Assembly: GCF_001553785.1 (NCBI RefSeq)
Contig: NZ_LOJP01000001.1
Location: forward strand, 4,895,384-4,959,383
Length of the DNA: 64,000 nt
DNA from: Actinoplanes sp. TFC3
GTDB lineage: Bacteria; Actinomycetota; Actinomycetes; Mycobacteriales; Micromonosporaceae
Reading direction: 5' to 3'
Shown: one piece after another, positions 38,329-48,500 of the stretch
How positions within the stretch are numbered: position 1 is the first letter of the stretch
Layout: every line of letters starts with the position of its first letter
The notes under the pieces: generated by a model
Databases searched by the model: none
The model's input: only the letters and a program-made list of their open reading frames with translations
Told to the model about the DNA's origin: nothing
Position numbers and translations under genes: made by a program

Positions 38329-38967
38329 TCAGCCGCACGGCTGCAGTGTGCGCCCCTCAATCGAGCTGTCCTGAGGCTGCAGGGCACGGAAGAGTTCCAC
38401 TGGGGCGCGCTTGCCGTGCACCACCACGGGCGGCAGTTCCTGGTACGCGACCGAGCTGGCGCTGGCCTCCTGCGTCGCCGAGCAGACGACCACGGTGTCA
38501 TGCGGGGCGTACGCTTGCAGCCGCGACGCCGTGGCGACCACGCTGCCGGCCACCATGCCGTAGCCGCCGTCACGTGCGGCACTCACGTCGACCATGGCAT
38601 CGCCTGTGGCGAGTCCCACTCTGGTCTTGATCAGGTGCCGCCCGGCCAGGAGGCGCCCCCGCAGCGCTTCCTGCACGAGCAGGCCGGCCCGGGCGGCGGC
38701 GGCCGCGGCGAGCCCGACTTCCCGCGGGGTTCCGGCGTCCGGTCCCGTGGTGCCGAACACGGCCATGACGGCGTCGCCGATGAACTTCTCCACGATGCCC
38801 CCGGCCTCGCGGATCACGGCCGAGACCGTGGCGAAGTAGTCGCGCTGCAGCTCGTGCACCTCGACGCAGTCGAGCTCGTCGACGAGCGTGGTGAACCCGA
38901 CGATGTCGACGAAGAAAATAGTTACTGTCTGTCGCCGGCATGCTACTTCCGTAGATGGTGCGCTCAT
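38329..38967 (-). CDS. Class III adenylate/guanylate cyclase
   Basis: A 212-residue soluble cyclase consisting of one catalytic domain. The metal-binding Asp residues are in FFVDIVGFT and KFIGDAVMAVFG. The later region (GLATGDAMVDVS, GMVAGSVVATASRLQAYAP) carries the ribose- and phosphate-contacting positions; the usual G-x-V-N-x-A-x-R motif reads VAGSVVATASRL, with Val-Ala in place of Asn-x-Ala. Base specificity cannot be told from this alone. It ends 40 bp before the giant kinase gene, so both may be an operon. The ATG follows GGGAG. It diverges from the LuxR-ATPase gene. Confidence 0.9.
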   Translation of the reverse strand: MSAPSTEVACRRQTVTIFFVDIVGFTTLVDELDCVEVHELQRDYFATVSAVIREAGGIVEKFIGDAVMAVFGTTGPDAGTPREVGLAAAAAARAGLLVQEALRGRLLAGRHLIKTRVGLATGDAMVDVSAARDGGYGMVAGSVVATASRLQAYAPHDTVVVCSATQEASASSVAYQELPPVVVHGKRAPVELFRALQPQDSSIEGRTLQPCG

Positions 38968-39137
38968 GTCGTCCGCTCCCTTGCCTGTAGGCGAAGAGAA
39001 CGGTGCCAGCCCGATTCCGGACGGGGATCTGCTGAATGACGTATCTACGACAGCCGACCCGGCGTCCTGTCCATGTGACGCAGAACAGGCCGAACCGAGG
39101 AGCGGGCTCCGGGGTCCTTCCCACTAGGCTGCCACGC

Positions 39138-41933
39138 ATGGCCAGCGACGGGGACGACACGCCACTGGTCGGACGTTCCGACATAGTGTCGTCGATTCGC
39201 GCGGGCCTGCGGGCCGCCGGACCCGGGGGCACGGCAGCGGTGTTCGTCACCGGCGAGAGCGGTGTGGGCAAGAGCCGGCTGCTGCGCGAGATCGCGGTGG
39301 CCGAGGCCGGCGACGACGCTGCGGTCGTTTACGGAGCGTGTCTGGACATCGGGGATGCCTCCCCGCTGCACCCCGTGCTCCAAGCGTTGCGCCAGACCGG
39401 CTCGCAACCGGTCACCAGCTCCCCCGACGCGCTGCTCGAACGCGTCTCGCACCAGCTACGCAGCCTGGCCGAGGGCCGCCGCCTGCTGCTGGTGCTCGAC
39501 GACCTGCAATGGGCCGACCGCAGCACCCGCCAGCTGTTGCTCTACCTGCTCGCCGGGCTGGGCGAGGTCAACGTGTCGGTGCTGGCCGCGGTGCGCTCGG
39601 AGTCGTTGCACGGCTCCCACCCGCTGCGCCGGGTGCTGGCCGAGCTGCGCCGGCTGCGATCCGTACGGGTGCTCGACCTGGCCCCGCTCGACCACGACGC
39701 CACCGCCGAGCTGGTCACCGCCATCGCCGGGGACGACGTGGCCGCCGAGGATGCCGAGCGGGTGCACAAGCGCAGCGGCGGCAACCCGTTCGTGGCCGAG
39801 GAACTCGCCCGTGACCTGCGCGACGGCCGGGTGGAGCTGTCCGACACGCTGCGCGAGATCTTCCTGTCGCGCGTCGATGAGCTGCCCGCCCACGCCCACG
39901 AGGTGGTCCACACGATCGCCGCGGGCATCGAGCCGGTCGAACACGCGCTGCTGGCCCGCGTCCTGCCGCTGCCCGAGGAGGAGCTGCTCGACGCGATCCG
40001 CGCCGCCGTGGCGCACCGGTTCGTGACCAGCTCCGATGACGGTTACCGGCTGCGCCACCGGGTGGTCGCCGAGGTGCTGGAGAACGAGATCCTGCCCGCC
40101 GAGCACGCCGCCCGGCACCGTCGCTACGCCGAGGCGCTCGAAGCCCAGCCCGGTGAGCCCGACCATGCCGGGCTGGCCCACCACTGGCAGCGCGCGGGCG
40201 AGCCGGACCGGGCGCTGCCCTCGGTGGTGGCTGCGGCCCGGGCGGCCGAGCAGCTCTACGGTTTCGCCGAGGCCCACCGCTACTGGGCGCTCGCGTTGAC
40301 GCTGACCGGCGAGGATGACTCCCGGCGTACCGAACTGCTGGCCAACGCCGCCGAATCGGCGCACCGCTGTGGTGAGCACCAGCTCGCTCTGAGCATGCTT
40401 GAGCAGCTCGCCGCCCGTCCCGATGGTCCCGGGGTGTGCGAGATCCACTTCCGCCGCGCCCGCTATCTGGCCGCCTCCGGTCGTGCCGCCCCCGCCGAGG
40501 CCGAATACGAGCGCGTCCTGGCCCTGCAGGAGTGCACCCCGGGCGAGAAGGCCAGTGCCGCCGCCAACCTCGCTGAGCTGCTGGTGCACCTGGGCCGCTA
40601 TGCCGATGCGGGCGCCCGGGCGCGCGAGGCCCTCGAGGTTGCGGACAACAGCACAATCTCGACAGCAGATCTGGTACGAGCCAGCGCCGCCCTCGGTTTC
40701 AGCCTGGCCTTCCTGCAGGACCCGGACGCCGGGCTCGCGGTGATCCGCCAGGCCGTCGACATCGCCGAGCGCACCGGGCACCCCGAGGACATCGGCATCG
40801 CCTACCAGCACCTGGCCGAGCTGCTCGCCAACCCGCTCAACAATGTCGAGGAAGGCGTGCTGGTGGCCCGGCGCGGCGCGAAGAAGCTCGCCGCGATCGG
40901 CCAGGGCCGCACCTATCAGACCCGGCTGCTCGCGATCGCCGCCAACGGGCTGTTCCGCATCGGGCAGTGGGCCGAGATGGAACGGGTGCTCGTCGACGCC
41001 ATGCGGCACCGCCCGTCCGGCGCCGACGCGGTTGAGCTTCTGCTCGCCCGCTGCCGGCTGTGGGTCGGCTTCGGCGACGTGCACGCGGCCAACCGCGACC
41101 TCGATGCGGTCGCCACGATCCTGGCCGGTGGCGGCGCCCGGCACGTGCTGCCCATGCTCACCCTGCGCGCCGGGCTCGCCATGTGGCAGGGCCGGCACGC
41201 CGAGGCGCGGGCGGCGGTGCAGCGCGGGCTCACCGAGACCCGCTCCGACGACTTGGTACTGCTGGGCGTGCTGGCCTGGCACGGCCTGCGCGCCGAGGCC
41301 GAGGCGCAGGCCGGCGGCGAGGTGCCGGTCGACCCGGCGGCGGTCAAGCGGCTGCGCAGCATCGTCGACCGCATGGCCCGCGGCGCCGGCGACGCGGCCC
41401 CCCAGGTCCGCGCGGTGGTCGACGGCTACCTGGACCTGTGCGCCGCCGAGACCAGCCGCATCGAGCAGCGCAGCGACCCGGAGTTGTGGGCCCGGGCCGC
41501 CGCCTCATGGGACCGGCGCAAACAGCCCTACCCGGCGGCATACTCGCGCTTGCGCCAGGCTGAGGCGTCCTTCGCGCGCCGCACCCGCAAGACCTCGGCC
41601 ACCCGGGCGATCCGGGCCGCCTACTCCACGGCCCGCGCGATGGGCGCCAAGCCGTTCGCCGCCGAGATCGAGCAGGTGGCGGACCGGGCCAAGGTGGCGC
41701 TGATCGAGTCGCCCGACCTGACCGGGGCCGCGGGCAACGACCAGCTCGCCGCGCTGACCGAGCGCGAACGCGAGGTGCTGGCCGCGGTCGCCGAGGGCCT
41801 GACGAACCGCGAGATCGGGCAGAAGCTGTTCATCAGCGAGCGTACGGTCGGCGTCCACGTGGGCCACATCTTCGACAAGCTCCAGGTCCGCACCCGGGTG
41901 CAGGCCAGCCGGATCTTCCTCGGCGCCCCGTGA
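39138..41933 (+). CDS. LuxR-family regulator with AAA ATPase (LAL/STAND type)
   Basis: A 931-residue regulator. The N-terminal STAND ATPase has Walker A TGESGVGKSRLL (about 35-45) and LLLVLDDLQWADRSTRQLL as Walker B. A long middle part of TPR-like helices (about 330-850) follows. The C-terminal LuxR HTH reads LTEREREVLAAVAEGLTNREIGQKLFISERTVGVHVGHIFDKL. Such proteins bind a ligand, oligomerise with ATP and activate promoters. I use ATG 39138, just before the conserved PLVGRSD start. It diverges from the cyclase-kinase pair, and all three carry sensory domains. Confidence 0.93.
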   Translation: MASDGDDTPLVGRSDIVSSIRAGLRAAGPGGTAAVFVTGESGVGKSRLLREIAVAEAGDDAAVVYGACLDIGDASPLHPVLQALRQTGSQPVTSSPDALLERVSHQLRSLAEGRRLLLVLDDLQWADRSTRQLLLYLLAGLGEVNVSVLAAVRSESLHGSHPLRRVLAELRRLRSVRVLDLAPLDHDATAELVTAIAGDDVAAEDAERVHKRSGGNPFVAEELARDLRDGRVELSDTLREIFLSRVDELPAHAHEVVHTIAAGIEPVEHALLARVLPLPEEELLDAIRAAVAHRFVTSSDDGYRLRHRVVAEVLENEILPAEHAARHRRYAEALEAQPGEPDHAGLAHHWQRAGEPDRALPSVVAAARAAEQLYGFAEAHRYWALALTLTGEDDSRRTELLANAAESAHRCGEHQLALSMLEQLAARPDGPGVCEIHFRRARYLAASGRAAPAEAEYERVLALQECTPGEKASAAANLAELLVHLGRYADAGARAREALEVADNSTISTADLVRASAALGFSLAFLQDPDAGLAVIRQAVDIAERTGHPEDIGIAYQHLAELLANPLNNVEEGVLVARRGAKKLAAIGQGRTYQTRLLAIAANGLFRIGQWAEMERVLVDAMRHRPSGADAVELLLARCRLWVGFGDVHAANRDLDAVATILAGGGARHVLPMLTLRAGLAMWQGRHAEARAAVQRGLTETRSDDLVLLGVLAWHGLRAEAEAQAGGEVPVDPAAVKRLRSIVDRMARGAGDAAPQVRAVVDGYLDLCAAETSRIEQRSDPELWARAAASWDRRKQPYPAAYSRLRQAEASFARRTRKTSATRAIRAAYSTARAMGAKPFAAEIEQVADRAKVALIESPDLTGAAGNDQLAALTEREREVLAAVAEGLTNREIGQKLFISERTVGVHVGHIFDKLQVRTRVQASRIFLGAP

Positions 41934-42019
41934 TCTTCTCGTTACCTGCGTAGCCGAGATACGTAGTTCTACCGATCCCTGCGGCACCCGGCGATGACAG
42001 GCTCATATCCGTTCGGGGG

Positions 42020-42057
42020 AGCACCGCCCGGTGGACCATTGCCCGCCGGGCGGTGCT
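42020..42057. terminator. 12-bp stem hairpin between LuxR and DUF5995 genes
   Basis: AGCACCGCCCGG (42020-42031) pairs perfectly with CCGGGCGGTGCT (42046-42057) with a 14-nt loop. It lies 86 bp after the LuxR stop and 25 bp before the DUF5995 start. It may end the LuxR transcript or form a leader of the next gene. Confidence 0.6.
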
Positions 42058-42081
42058 TGAGGACCCACGGGGAGTTTGCAC

Positions 42082-42858
42082 ATGATCATCGAGTCGTCCG
42101 TATGGGGACCCGTGCAACGCGACATGTCCGCCGTCCTCGCCGCCCACCCCGATGACGTGCCCTCGGTGGTCAGCCAGCTCACCGCACTGCAGGAGCTGCT
42201 GCTGCGGGTGCCGCCGCTGCTGGGCAGCAATCCGCTGGCCGACTTCAACAAGGTGTACCTGACGATCACCACGGGCGTGCTGGAGGGCCTGTACGAGGGG
42301 CGCTTCCAAGACCCGGCCTTCCTCGCCCGCCTGGACGTCGAGTTCGCCGCGCGTTACGTCGAAGCGCTGCGCCTGTGGTCCGAGATGAGCTCCGGCTGTT
42401 CCCGCGCCTGGATGGTGCTCTTCCAACGCGTCCCCGGCCCGGACGCCCACGCCCTGTCCTCAGCAGCGGCCGGCATCAACGCGCACCTCAACTACGATCT
42501 GCCGTTCGCCCTGGTCACCACCTTCGACCACCACGGCGGAGACCCGATCGACGACAGCGACCAGCACCACGACTACCTGCAGATCAACGACATCTTCGCC
42601 GAACAGATCCCGGGCCTGCGCCGCGGCTTCCTGGACAAGTGGCAGGTGCTCATCGACATGATGAACGGCGACCTGGACGACTGGTGGCAGGGCGAGGTCG
42701 TCGAATACACCCGCAACGTGGCCTGGCGAAACGCCAAGCGCCTGTGGGCCGTACGCCATGACTTGAAAGCCTTGACCCGCGAACGCGCCCGCCTGGACCA
42801 CACGGCCGAGTCGCTGGGCAAGCTGCTGCTTTCCCCGATGGGCGCGATCCTGCAGTGA
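42082..42858 (+). CDS. DUF5995 family protein
   Basis: A 258-residue soluble protein recognised as DUF5995-like. The conserved part contains FQRVPGPDAHALSSAAAGIN followed by AHLNYDLPFALV, then HHDYLQINDIFAEQIPGL, with several His and Asp residues that could bind a metal. A helical C-terminus with WRNAKRLWAVRHD follows. There is no signal peptide or membrane segment. The ATG has GGGGAG about 8 nt upstream. The biochemical role of the family is not known to me. Confidence 0.7.
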   Translation: MIIESSVWGPVQRDMSAVLAAHPDDVPSVVSQLTALQELLLRVPPLLGSNPLADFNKVYLTITTGVLEGLYEGRFQDPAFLARLDVEFAARYVEALRLWSEMSSGCSRAWMVLFQRVPGPDAHALSSAAAGINAHLNYDLPFALVTTFDHHGGDPIDDSDQHHDYLQINDIFAEQIPGLRRGFLDKWQVLIDMMNGDLDDWWQGEVVEYTRNVAWRNAKRLWAVRHDLKALTRERARLDHTAESLGKLLLSPMGAILQ

Positions 42859-42881
42859 ACCGGCGGCTCCCAGGTCCGGGT

Positions 42882-43298
42882 CTACTTCTTCACGGTCACC
42901 AGCCGGGCCACCCAGGTGCCACCGTCCTTGCGGCCGGCGACGCCGACCTGGGCACCCTTGGCAACGGCACCGCGAATCTTCACCTTGTCGCCGAGCGTCC
43001 ACGTCTGGTTGAAGCCGTCGGCGGATTTGACACTCAGAGATTTCGCATCCGAGGCGGTGACTGTGCCACGCTGCACCACTATTGTCGCCTTACCGTCCTT
43101 GCCCTGCACCACAATCTCCCCGTGCAGGGTGTTCTTGCGCAGGTAAGCCCGCTTACCGGCCGGCGCCTTGGCCGTCCCGGCGGATGCCTGATGCGACGGC
43201 GCCGGCGCGACATCGGCCACCGGGGTCATGGTGGCACCGCAGCCGGTCAGAGCCAGTACCCCGGCAAGCCCCAGGGTGCTCAAAGCAATTCTTGTCAT
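42882..43298 (-). CDS. Lipoprotein with DUF5666-like beta domain
   Basis: A 138-residue protein. The signal peptide (MTRIALSTLGLAGVLA) ends in the lipobox LTGC, so the mature protein should be tethered to the membrane outside the cell. The mature part begins with an Ala/Pro-rich linker and continues with a small beta-rich domain (LHGEIVVQGKDGKATIVVQRG, SVKSADGFNQTWTLGDKVKI) that resembles DUF5666. It lies 40 bp downstream of the histidine kinase gene, same strand, so it may be an accessory of or a target for that system. The stop is 23 bp from the convergent DUF5995 gene. Confidence 0.75.
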   Translation of the reverse strand: MTRIALSTLGLAGVLALTGCGATMTPVADVAPAPSHQASAGTAKAPAGKRAYLRKNTLHGEIVVQGKDGKATIVVQRGTVTASDAKSLSVKSADGFNQTWTLGDKVKIRGAVAKGAQVGVAGRKDGGTWVARLVTVKK

Positions 43299-43338
43299 GC
43301 CTGCAGGCTCCCGTGCTCCGCACAGGGCTGTGTCAGCG

Positions 43339-44682
43339 TCATGTTCGGGTTGTGTAAGGAAGCGTGACGGTGAACATCGCCCCGCCCTCGGGAGCGTGCC
43401 CCGCCTCGATGGTGCCGCCCATTCTCGCCACCAGCCGGGCGGCCAGGGCCAGCCCGAGCCCGCTGCCTGTTTTGCGCACGTGGCGGTAACGCTGCTGCAG
43501 AGCCCCGCGCTGGAACGCCACCGGCAGATCCTCGTCAGTGAACCCGGGGCCGCCGTCTCGGACCTCGACCACACCGCCGTGCTCTCCCGCGCGAACGGCC
43601 AGGATGAGCGGGGTCCCGGCCGGCAACACCCGCAACGCGTTCTCACACAACCCGTCGATGACCTGCCTCATCCGGCCCGGATCCGTGCGTACGCACACCG
43701 GGGTGTCCGGCAAATCGGCAGTCAGCCGCGGGCCGTCCGGGGCACAGCGCGGCGCCCAAGCCTCCTGCGCGGCCCCGACCAGCTGGGCCAGATCCACGGC
43801 GATCAGGTCCACCGGCAGATCGGCGGCTTCCAGCCGGGAAAGCACGAGCAGGTCGGCGATGAGCCGGTCGAGCCGATCCGCCTCCTGCACCATCGTCTCG
43901 CCGGCGCCCCGGGTGTCCGTCTCCCCCATGATCACCCCGTCCGCGAGGGCCTCGGCGTACCCGCGGATCGTGGCCAGCGGGGTGCGCAGCTCATGCGAGA
44001 CCGACAGCAGAAACTCGCGTTCCCGTCCCTCACTGAGCTGCAGGGCCGCACCGAGCTGGTTGAACGCGCTGGCAAGCTCGGCGGTTTCGGCTGGCGCCCG
44101 CACCGCAAGCCGGACCGAACGGTCACCGGCGGACAGCCGGGCTGCGGCAAGCGCCGCCTGCCGCAGCGGCCGGGCGACGAACTGAGCCAGCAGCGCGCCC
44201 GCCCCGACACCGCCCAGCAGCCCCGCGAGCAAAGCGACCCAGACACCGCCGAGCACGCGAGCGCTCGTACCGGAAAAGGCATTGCGGGTAAGCACCACTC
44301 CGGCGTCGTTACCGCTGAGCGGGCGCCCCGCAATGAGCACCGCGCGGCCGTCGACCTCACCCTCGGTGTCCACCGTTGACCCGGCCGCCACCTGCTGCAC
44401 CACCCGATCCGGCACCCCGGGCCGGTCGGGAATGGCCCGGCGCAACAGATACACGGCGATCCCGTCGTCGCGCAACCGGGACACGATCCGTTCGCGGGCG
44501 GCCGGGCGCTCGGTGGCGAGCAACTCGACGGCCAACGCCGATTTCTCCACCAGGTCCGCCCGAGCCGCGTTGTTGGCCGACCGTACGGCGACGGGCAGCG
44601 CGACGAGCGCCGTGACGATCACCGAAACGACCGCGGTTGCGGCGGTGATCAGGACGGATCGCCCAGCAAAAGTCTTAAGCAT
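43339..44682 (-). CDS. Sensor histidine kinase
   Basis: A 447-residue membrane kinase. The first helix (SVLITAATAVVSVIVTALVALPVAV), an extracytoplasmic loop of about 110 residues, a second helix (VLGGVWVALLAGLLGGVGAGALLA) and a HAMP domain lead to the dimerisation domain with the phospho-acceptor SVSHELRTPLATIRG. The ATP-binding part has N (LCENALR), G1 (VRDGGPGF) and G2 (GSGLGLALAARLV). I use ATG 44682, which overlaps the response regulator stop by 8 bp; TTG 44697 is an alternative. The stimulus is unknown. Confidence 0.92.
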   Translation of the reverse strand: MLKTFAGRSVLITAATAVVSVIVTALVALPVAVRSANNAARADLVEKSALAVELLATERPAARERIVSRLRDDGIAVYLLRRAIPDRPGVPDRVVQQVAAGSTVDTEGEVDGRAVLIAGRPLSGNDAGVVLTRNAFSGTSARVLGGVWVALLAGLLGGVGAGALLAQFVARPLRQAALAAARLSAGDRSVRLAVRAPAETAELASAFNQLGAALQLSEGREREFLLSVSHELRTPLATIRGYAEALADGVIMGETDTRGAGETMVQEADRLDRLIADLLVLSRLEAADLPVDLIAVDLAQLVGAAQEAWAPRCAPDGPRLTADLPDTPVCVRTDPGRMRQVIDGLCENALRVLPAGTPLILAVRAGEHGGVVEVRDGGPGFTDEDLPVAFQRGALQQRYRHVRKTGSGLGLALAARLVARMGGTIEAGHAPEGGAMFTVTLPYTTRT

Positions 44683-45355
44683 CGGCGGTGTAGCCAACCC
44701 CGCGCACCGTCCGGATCAGCCCAGCAGCGCTGCCCAGCTTCGCGCGCACCTGCGCCACGTGCACATCCACCGTGCGGGTGCCTGCGTGCGACGCATAACC
44801 CCACACCGCCGCGAGCAGCTCCTCACGGGTGAACACCCGCCCCGGTCTTCCCAGCAGATGCCCGAGCAGGTCGAACTCGGTCGTCGTCAGGGCCAGCGGA
44901 ACATCGGAGACGGTCGCCACCCGCCGGGCCGGGTCGAGCACCACCGGGCCGGCGGTCCGGACCCGATGCTCGTCCCCGGGCCCGGCGGCCCGGCGCAGCA
45001 AGGCCCGCAACCGCGCAACAAGCTCGCGGGGGCTGAACGGCTTGGTGAGGTAGTCGTCGCCGCCCAGCTCCAGACCAAGGATCCGATCCACCTCATCGCC
45101 TCGTGCGGTGAGAAAGACGACCGGCGTCCAGTCACCTTCCTGCCGCAGGCGGCGGCAGATCTCCGTACCCTCCATACCGGGAAGGGCGATGTCGAGCACG
45201 CAGGCAACCGGGCGCAGCTTGCGCGCGGCAGCCAGCCCGGCAGCACCGTCGTACTCGACATGCACGCCGAATCCGTCGCGCGTCAGATACAGCCGCACCA
45301 GATCGGCGATGGGCCGCTCATCCTCGACGAGCAGCACCAGGCCCTTGTCTCCCAC
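44675..45355 (-). CDS. OmpR-family response regulator
   Basis: A 226-residue regulator. The receiver domain has acidic EDE near residue 11, phospho-acceptor Asp in CVLDIALPG, Thr in FLTARGD and Lys in LTKPFSP. The C-terminal winged helix contains LTTTEFDLLGHLLGRPGRVF and GTRTVDVHVAQVRAKLG, then GVGYTA. It is the first gene of the regulator-kinase-lipoprotein operon. Target genes are not evident in the window. Confidence 0.93.
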   Translation of the reverse strand: MGDKGLVLLVEDERPIADLVRLYLTRDGFGVHVEYDGAAGLAAARKLRPVACVLDIALPGMEGTEICRRLRQEGDWTPVVFLTARGDEVDRILGLELGGDDYLTKPFSPRELVARLRALLRRAAGPGDEHRVRTAGPVVLDPARRVATVSDVPLALTTTEFDLLGHLLGRPGRVFTREELLAAVWGYASHAGTRTVDVHVAQVRAKLGSAAGLIRTVRGVGYTADA

Positions 45356-45513
45356 CTCTTCATTCTGCCCGCGCCGGAACCCGCCGGATGTTCGAGACAG
45401 GTAAGACTTTCACCGCGGGGACCCGCACGACACTGCCGTGCGAATCCCCGGGATCCCGTTCGTTGCGGTGCAGGAGTCCATCTCCTGCACCTTCGAGCCC
45501 GCAGGGGACCGCG

Positions 45514-48500
45514 CTAGCTGCGGTACACCCCGAACTCCCACAACGAGTAGCCGTAGGCCGTGGCCCGGCCCGTGGCGTTCACCCGCACATAGCGCCCGGA
45601 CCCGTTTACCGTCAGATCATCGAATCCACCGTTTCCCGTGGTGGTCGAGGTCAGCGTCGTCCAGCTCGAACCGTCGGAGGAAACCTGCACGGTGTACGAC
45701 TTGGCGTACGCCGCTTCCCAGGCCAGCCGTACCCGGTTGAACGACTGCACCGAACCCAGGTCGACCTGCAGCCACGCGGTGTCGACCCATTCGCTGGCCC
45801 ACCGGGTGCCGTAGTCACCATCCACCGCGTACGCCGGGAGTTGCGGCCCGTTCGTACCGGTCGGCTGGTAGGACGAGGCGGTAACGGGTTTTCCGCGGCT
45901 GAGCTCGGTTCCCGGAGCCGGCGGCGGCACCACCTTGAACGAGCGCTGCTCGATTCCCACGTTTCCCTGACCGTCGTAGGCGTAGACGTAGACCTTCCAG
46001 ACCCCGAGCTGCTCCGGCGCCCGCACTGTGAAAGCGCCGTTCCCAGTTTCCGTGAAGGACACATTGGTCAAACCTGTGTTTCCGGTGATGTGCTTGTCGG
46101 AGAACATGAGATTCCACCGGATAAGGTCCCCGTTGGGATCGTTGGCCGCGGCGTTCACGGTAAAGGTTCCACCTGCGGGAACGGCCGTCTGGTCACCCAC
46201 GGTCATCGAGCTGATTTCCGGGGGCGTGTTCGGAGAAGCCTGCCCGGTGTACGCCTGCCGCAGCGCGTGGTAACCCAACCGCCGCCAGCCGCCGGTGAAG
46301 GTGTTCAACCAGACGCCACCGAAGTCGTTCTCCAGCCCGTAGTGGAACTCGGTAGCCCCCAGCGCGACGCCGGGATGCGCCTTGATCGCGTTCCAGCTTG
46401 CCGTGTATCCGGCGCGCTTCTGCAGATCGGTCGGCTCGGTGGGAACGCCGTTCACGTCGGCGGGCACCTCCCACTCGCCGGCCGGTCCACCTTCGGTCAC
46501 GATGTACGGCTTGGTGTACCCGCCGTTGATCCAGTCCTGCTTCACGTTCCCGATCGCCCCGTACGAGTTGACCGCGAGCAGGTCCAGGTCGGGCGCGTAC
46601 TGCTTGTAGTACGGCCAAGCGCCGGTGTACGCGTCGGTCGAGGTGACCGGGTGGTTGGGGTCGGCCGCGTGGATCGCCTGGGCAACTTCGTTAACGAACT
46701 TCGCGTATCCAATTCTCCGAGCTTCGACCTCGGCGGCGGACAGCCCATGATCCTGCATCGTCAGGATCACCTCGTTCCCGACGTCCCACATCAGCACGCC
46801 CTGCCGGTTCTTCAGCGCGTTGACCCGGGAAACGATTTCCGCCTTCACCGAGTTCTTGTAGGCCGTGTCGTTGACGTAGTCGGCCCCCTGGTTCAGCCAG
46901 TGCCCGACGATGACCTTGATCCCCTGCTGCGCCGCCCGGTCGAGCAGCGTCGGCGTGTTGGCGTCATCAACGCCCCAGATCCGGATCGTGTTGACGCCCA
47001 TGTTCTTCAGGTCGCGCAGGTACCCGTCCGCCGCGGCCTGCGGAGGACCATAGGTCAAGCCCTTGATCTCGTACGGTGACCCGTTGACGTTGAGCTGCCA
47101 GTTTCCCTGCGTTCCAGTCACCCGGACCGTCGAGGGCCCGGCCGGCGTAGCCGGATCCGTCATCGCCGCCGGGACGCTCCCGGCACTACGGGAAACGGTT
47201 ACCGAGTCGACCGACAGCACGCCGCCGGAGGTCGTTTCCGGTGTGGGCGTGGTGAACCCGGCCGTGGCGTTCGGCAACGACCCGCCGATCCCCAGATCCA
47301 GGCGCAGGAAGAATCCGTGGTGCACTGCCGCGTTCCACGCCGTCACGCCCACCTGCGATTCGCGGACGACCCAGGTCTGGCGCCCGTCAAGGTAGAAGCG
47401 GATCTCCTCGTCGGTCTTCGTGCGGTCGATGACCTGGGCATACTCGTGGAAGCCGGTCTGACAGCCGGTGCAGCTGGCCAGTCCGCTGTTCCGCCCGTTG
47501 TACTCCGCGCACGGGCCGTCCGGCGCCGAGCCACAGTGCAACGTCTGCGACAGCTGGCTACGCCCGTTGACGTCGGTCATGATGTCGGTTTCCCCGACGC
47601 CCGGCCAGTTGTTGTAGTTACCCCAGTACGCCGCCCCGGTGGCCCGGAACCCCGGCCAGTAGCCGTTCCCGTTCGCCACGTCAGGCTGCTTGAGCACCGC
47701 GGCGAACCGGGTCTGCTCACCGGCGCGCGGCTCGAAGTCGGTACGCTGCGTTTCCAAGCGCCCAGACGTCCAGTTCCCGGCGCCGTCCCGGATGGCCTTG
47801 ATGTTGAGTTTCCCAGCGCCATCAAGGGAAACGTTCGCGGTGGACGTCGTCGCCGTCTCCACCTCACCGGTCCCCCAGTTAGCGGCGCCACCGGGATACG
47901 AAGATCCGGTCCGCAGCAACCAGTTGGCGTTACTCGGCAACGTGTTCGCCGCACCGGAGAAGTCGTCCGACCAAAGCGTGGTCCAGGCGGAGCTGGAACC
48001 CTGCGACCCGTAGACCTTGAACTCCCAGAGCGAGTACCCGTACCCGCTGCCGCGCTGGGTGCCGTACATCCGCACGAAGCGCCCGGAGCCGGTGACGGTC
48101 AGCGTCTCCGTGCCTCCCGCGCCGGTGGTCGTGCTGTAGATGTCCGTCCAGGCAGTGCCGTCGGCGCTGGTCTGGATCTTGTACGCCTTGCCGTAGGCGT
48201 TCTCCCACTGCAGCACAACTTGGGAAATCGTGGCCACGGAGCCGAGGTCTACTTGCAGCCACTGGGGGTCGGAGAACTGGCTGGACCAGCGCGTTCCCGC
48301 GTTTCCGTCTACTGCGTTTGCGGCGGAGACGTCGTTTCCCTCTTGCGAGGAGGCGGTTGCTGGGTGGCCCTGGGAGAGGAGGGTGTCGGCTGCTTGGGCG
48401 GTGGCGCTGGGGATGAGCCCGAGGAAAGCGGCGATCAGGCTCAGCGCCACGACCGGCACGAGGCGGCGGCGCCGGACGGCCGGGCTCGGGTGGGTTGGAG

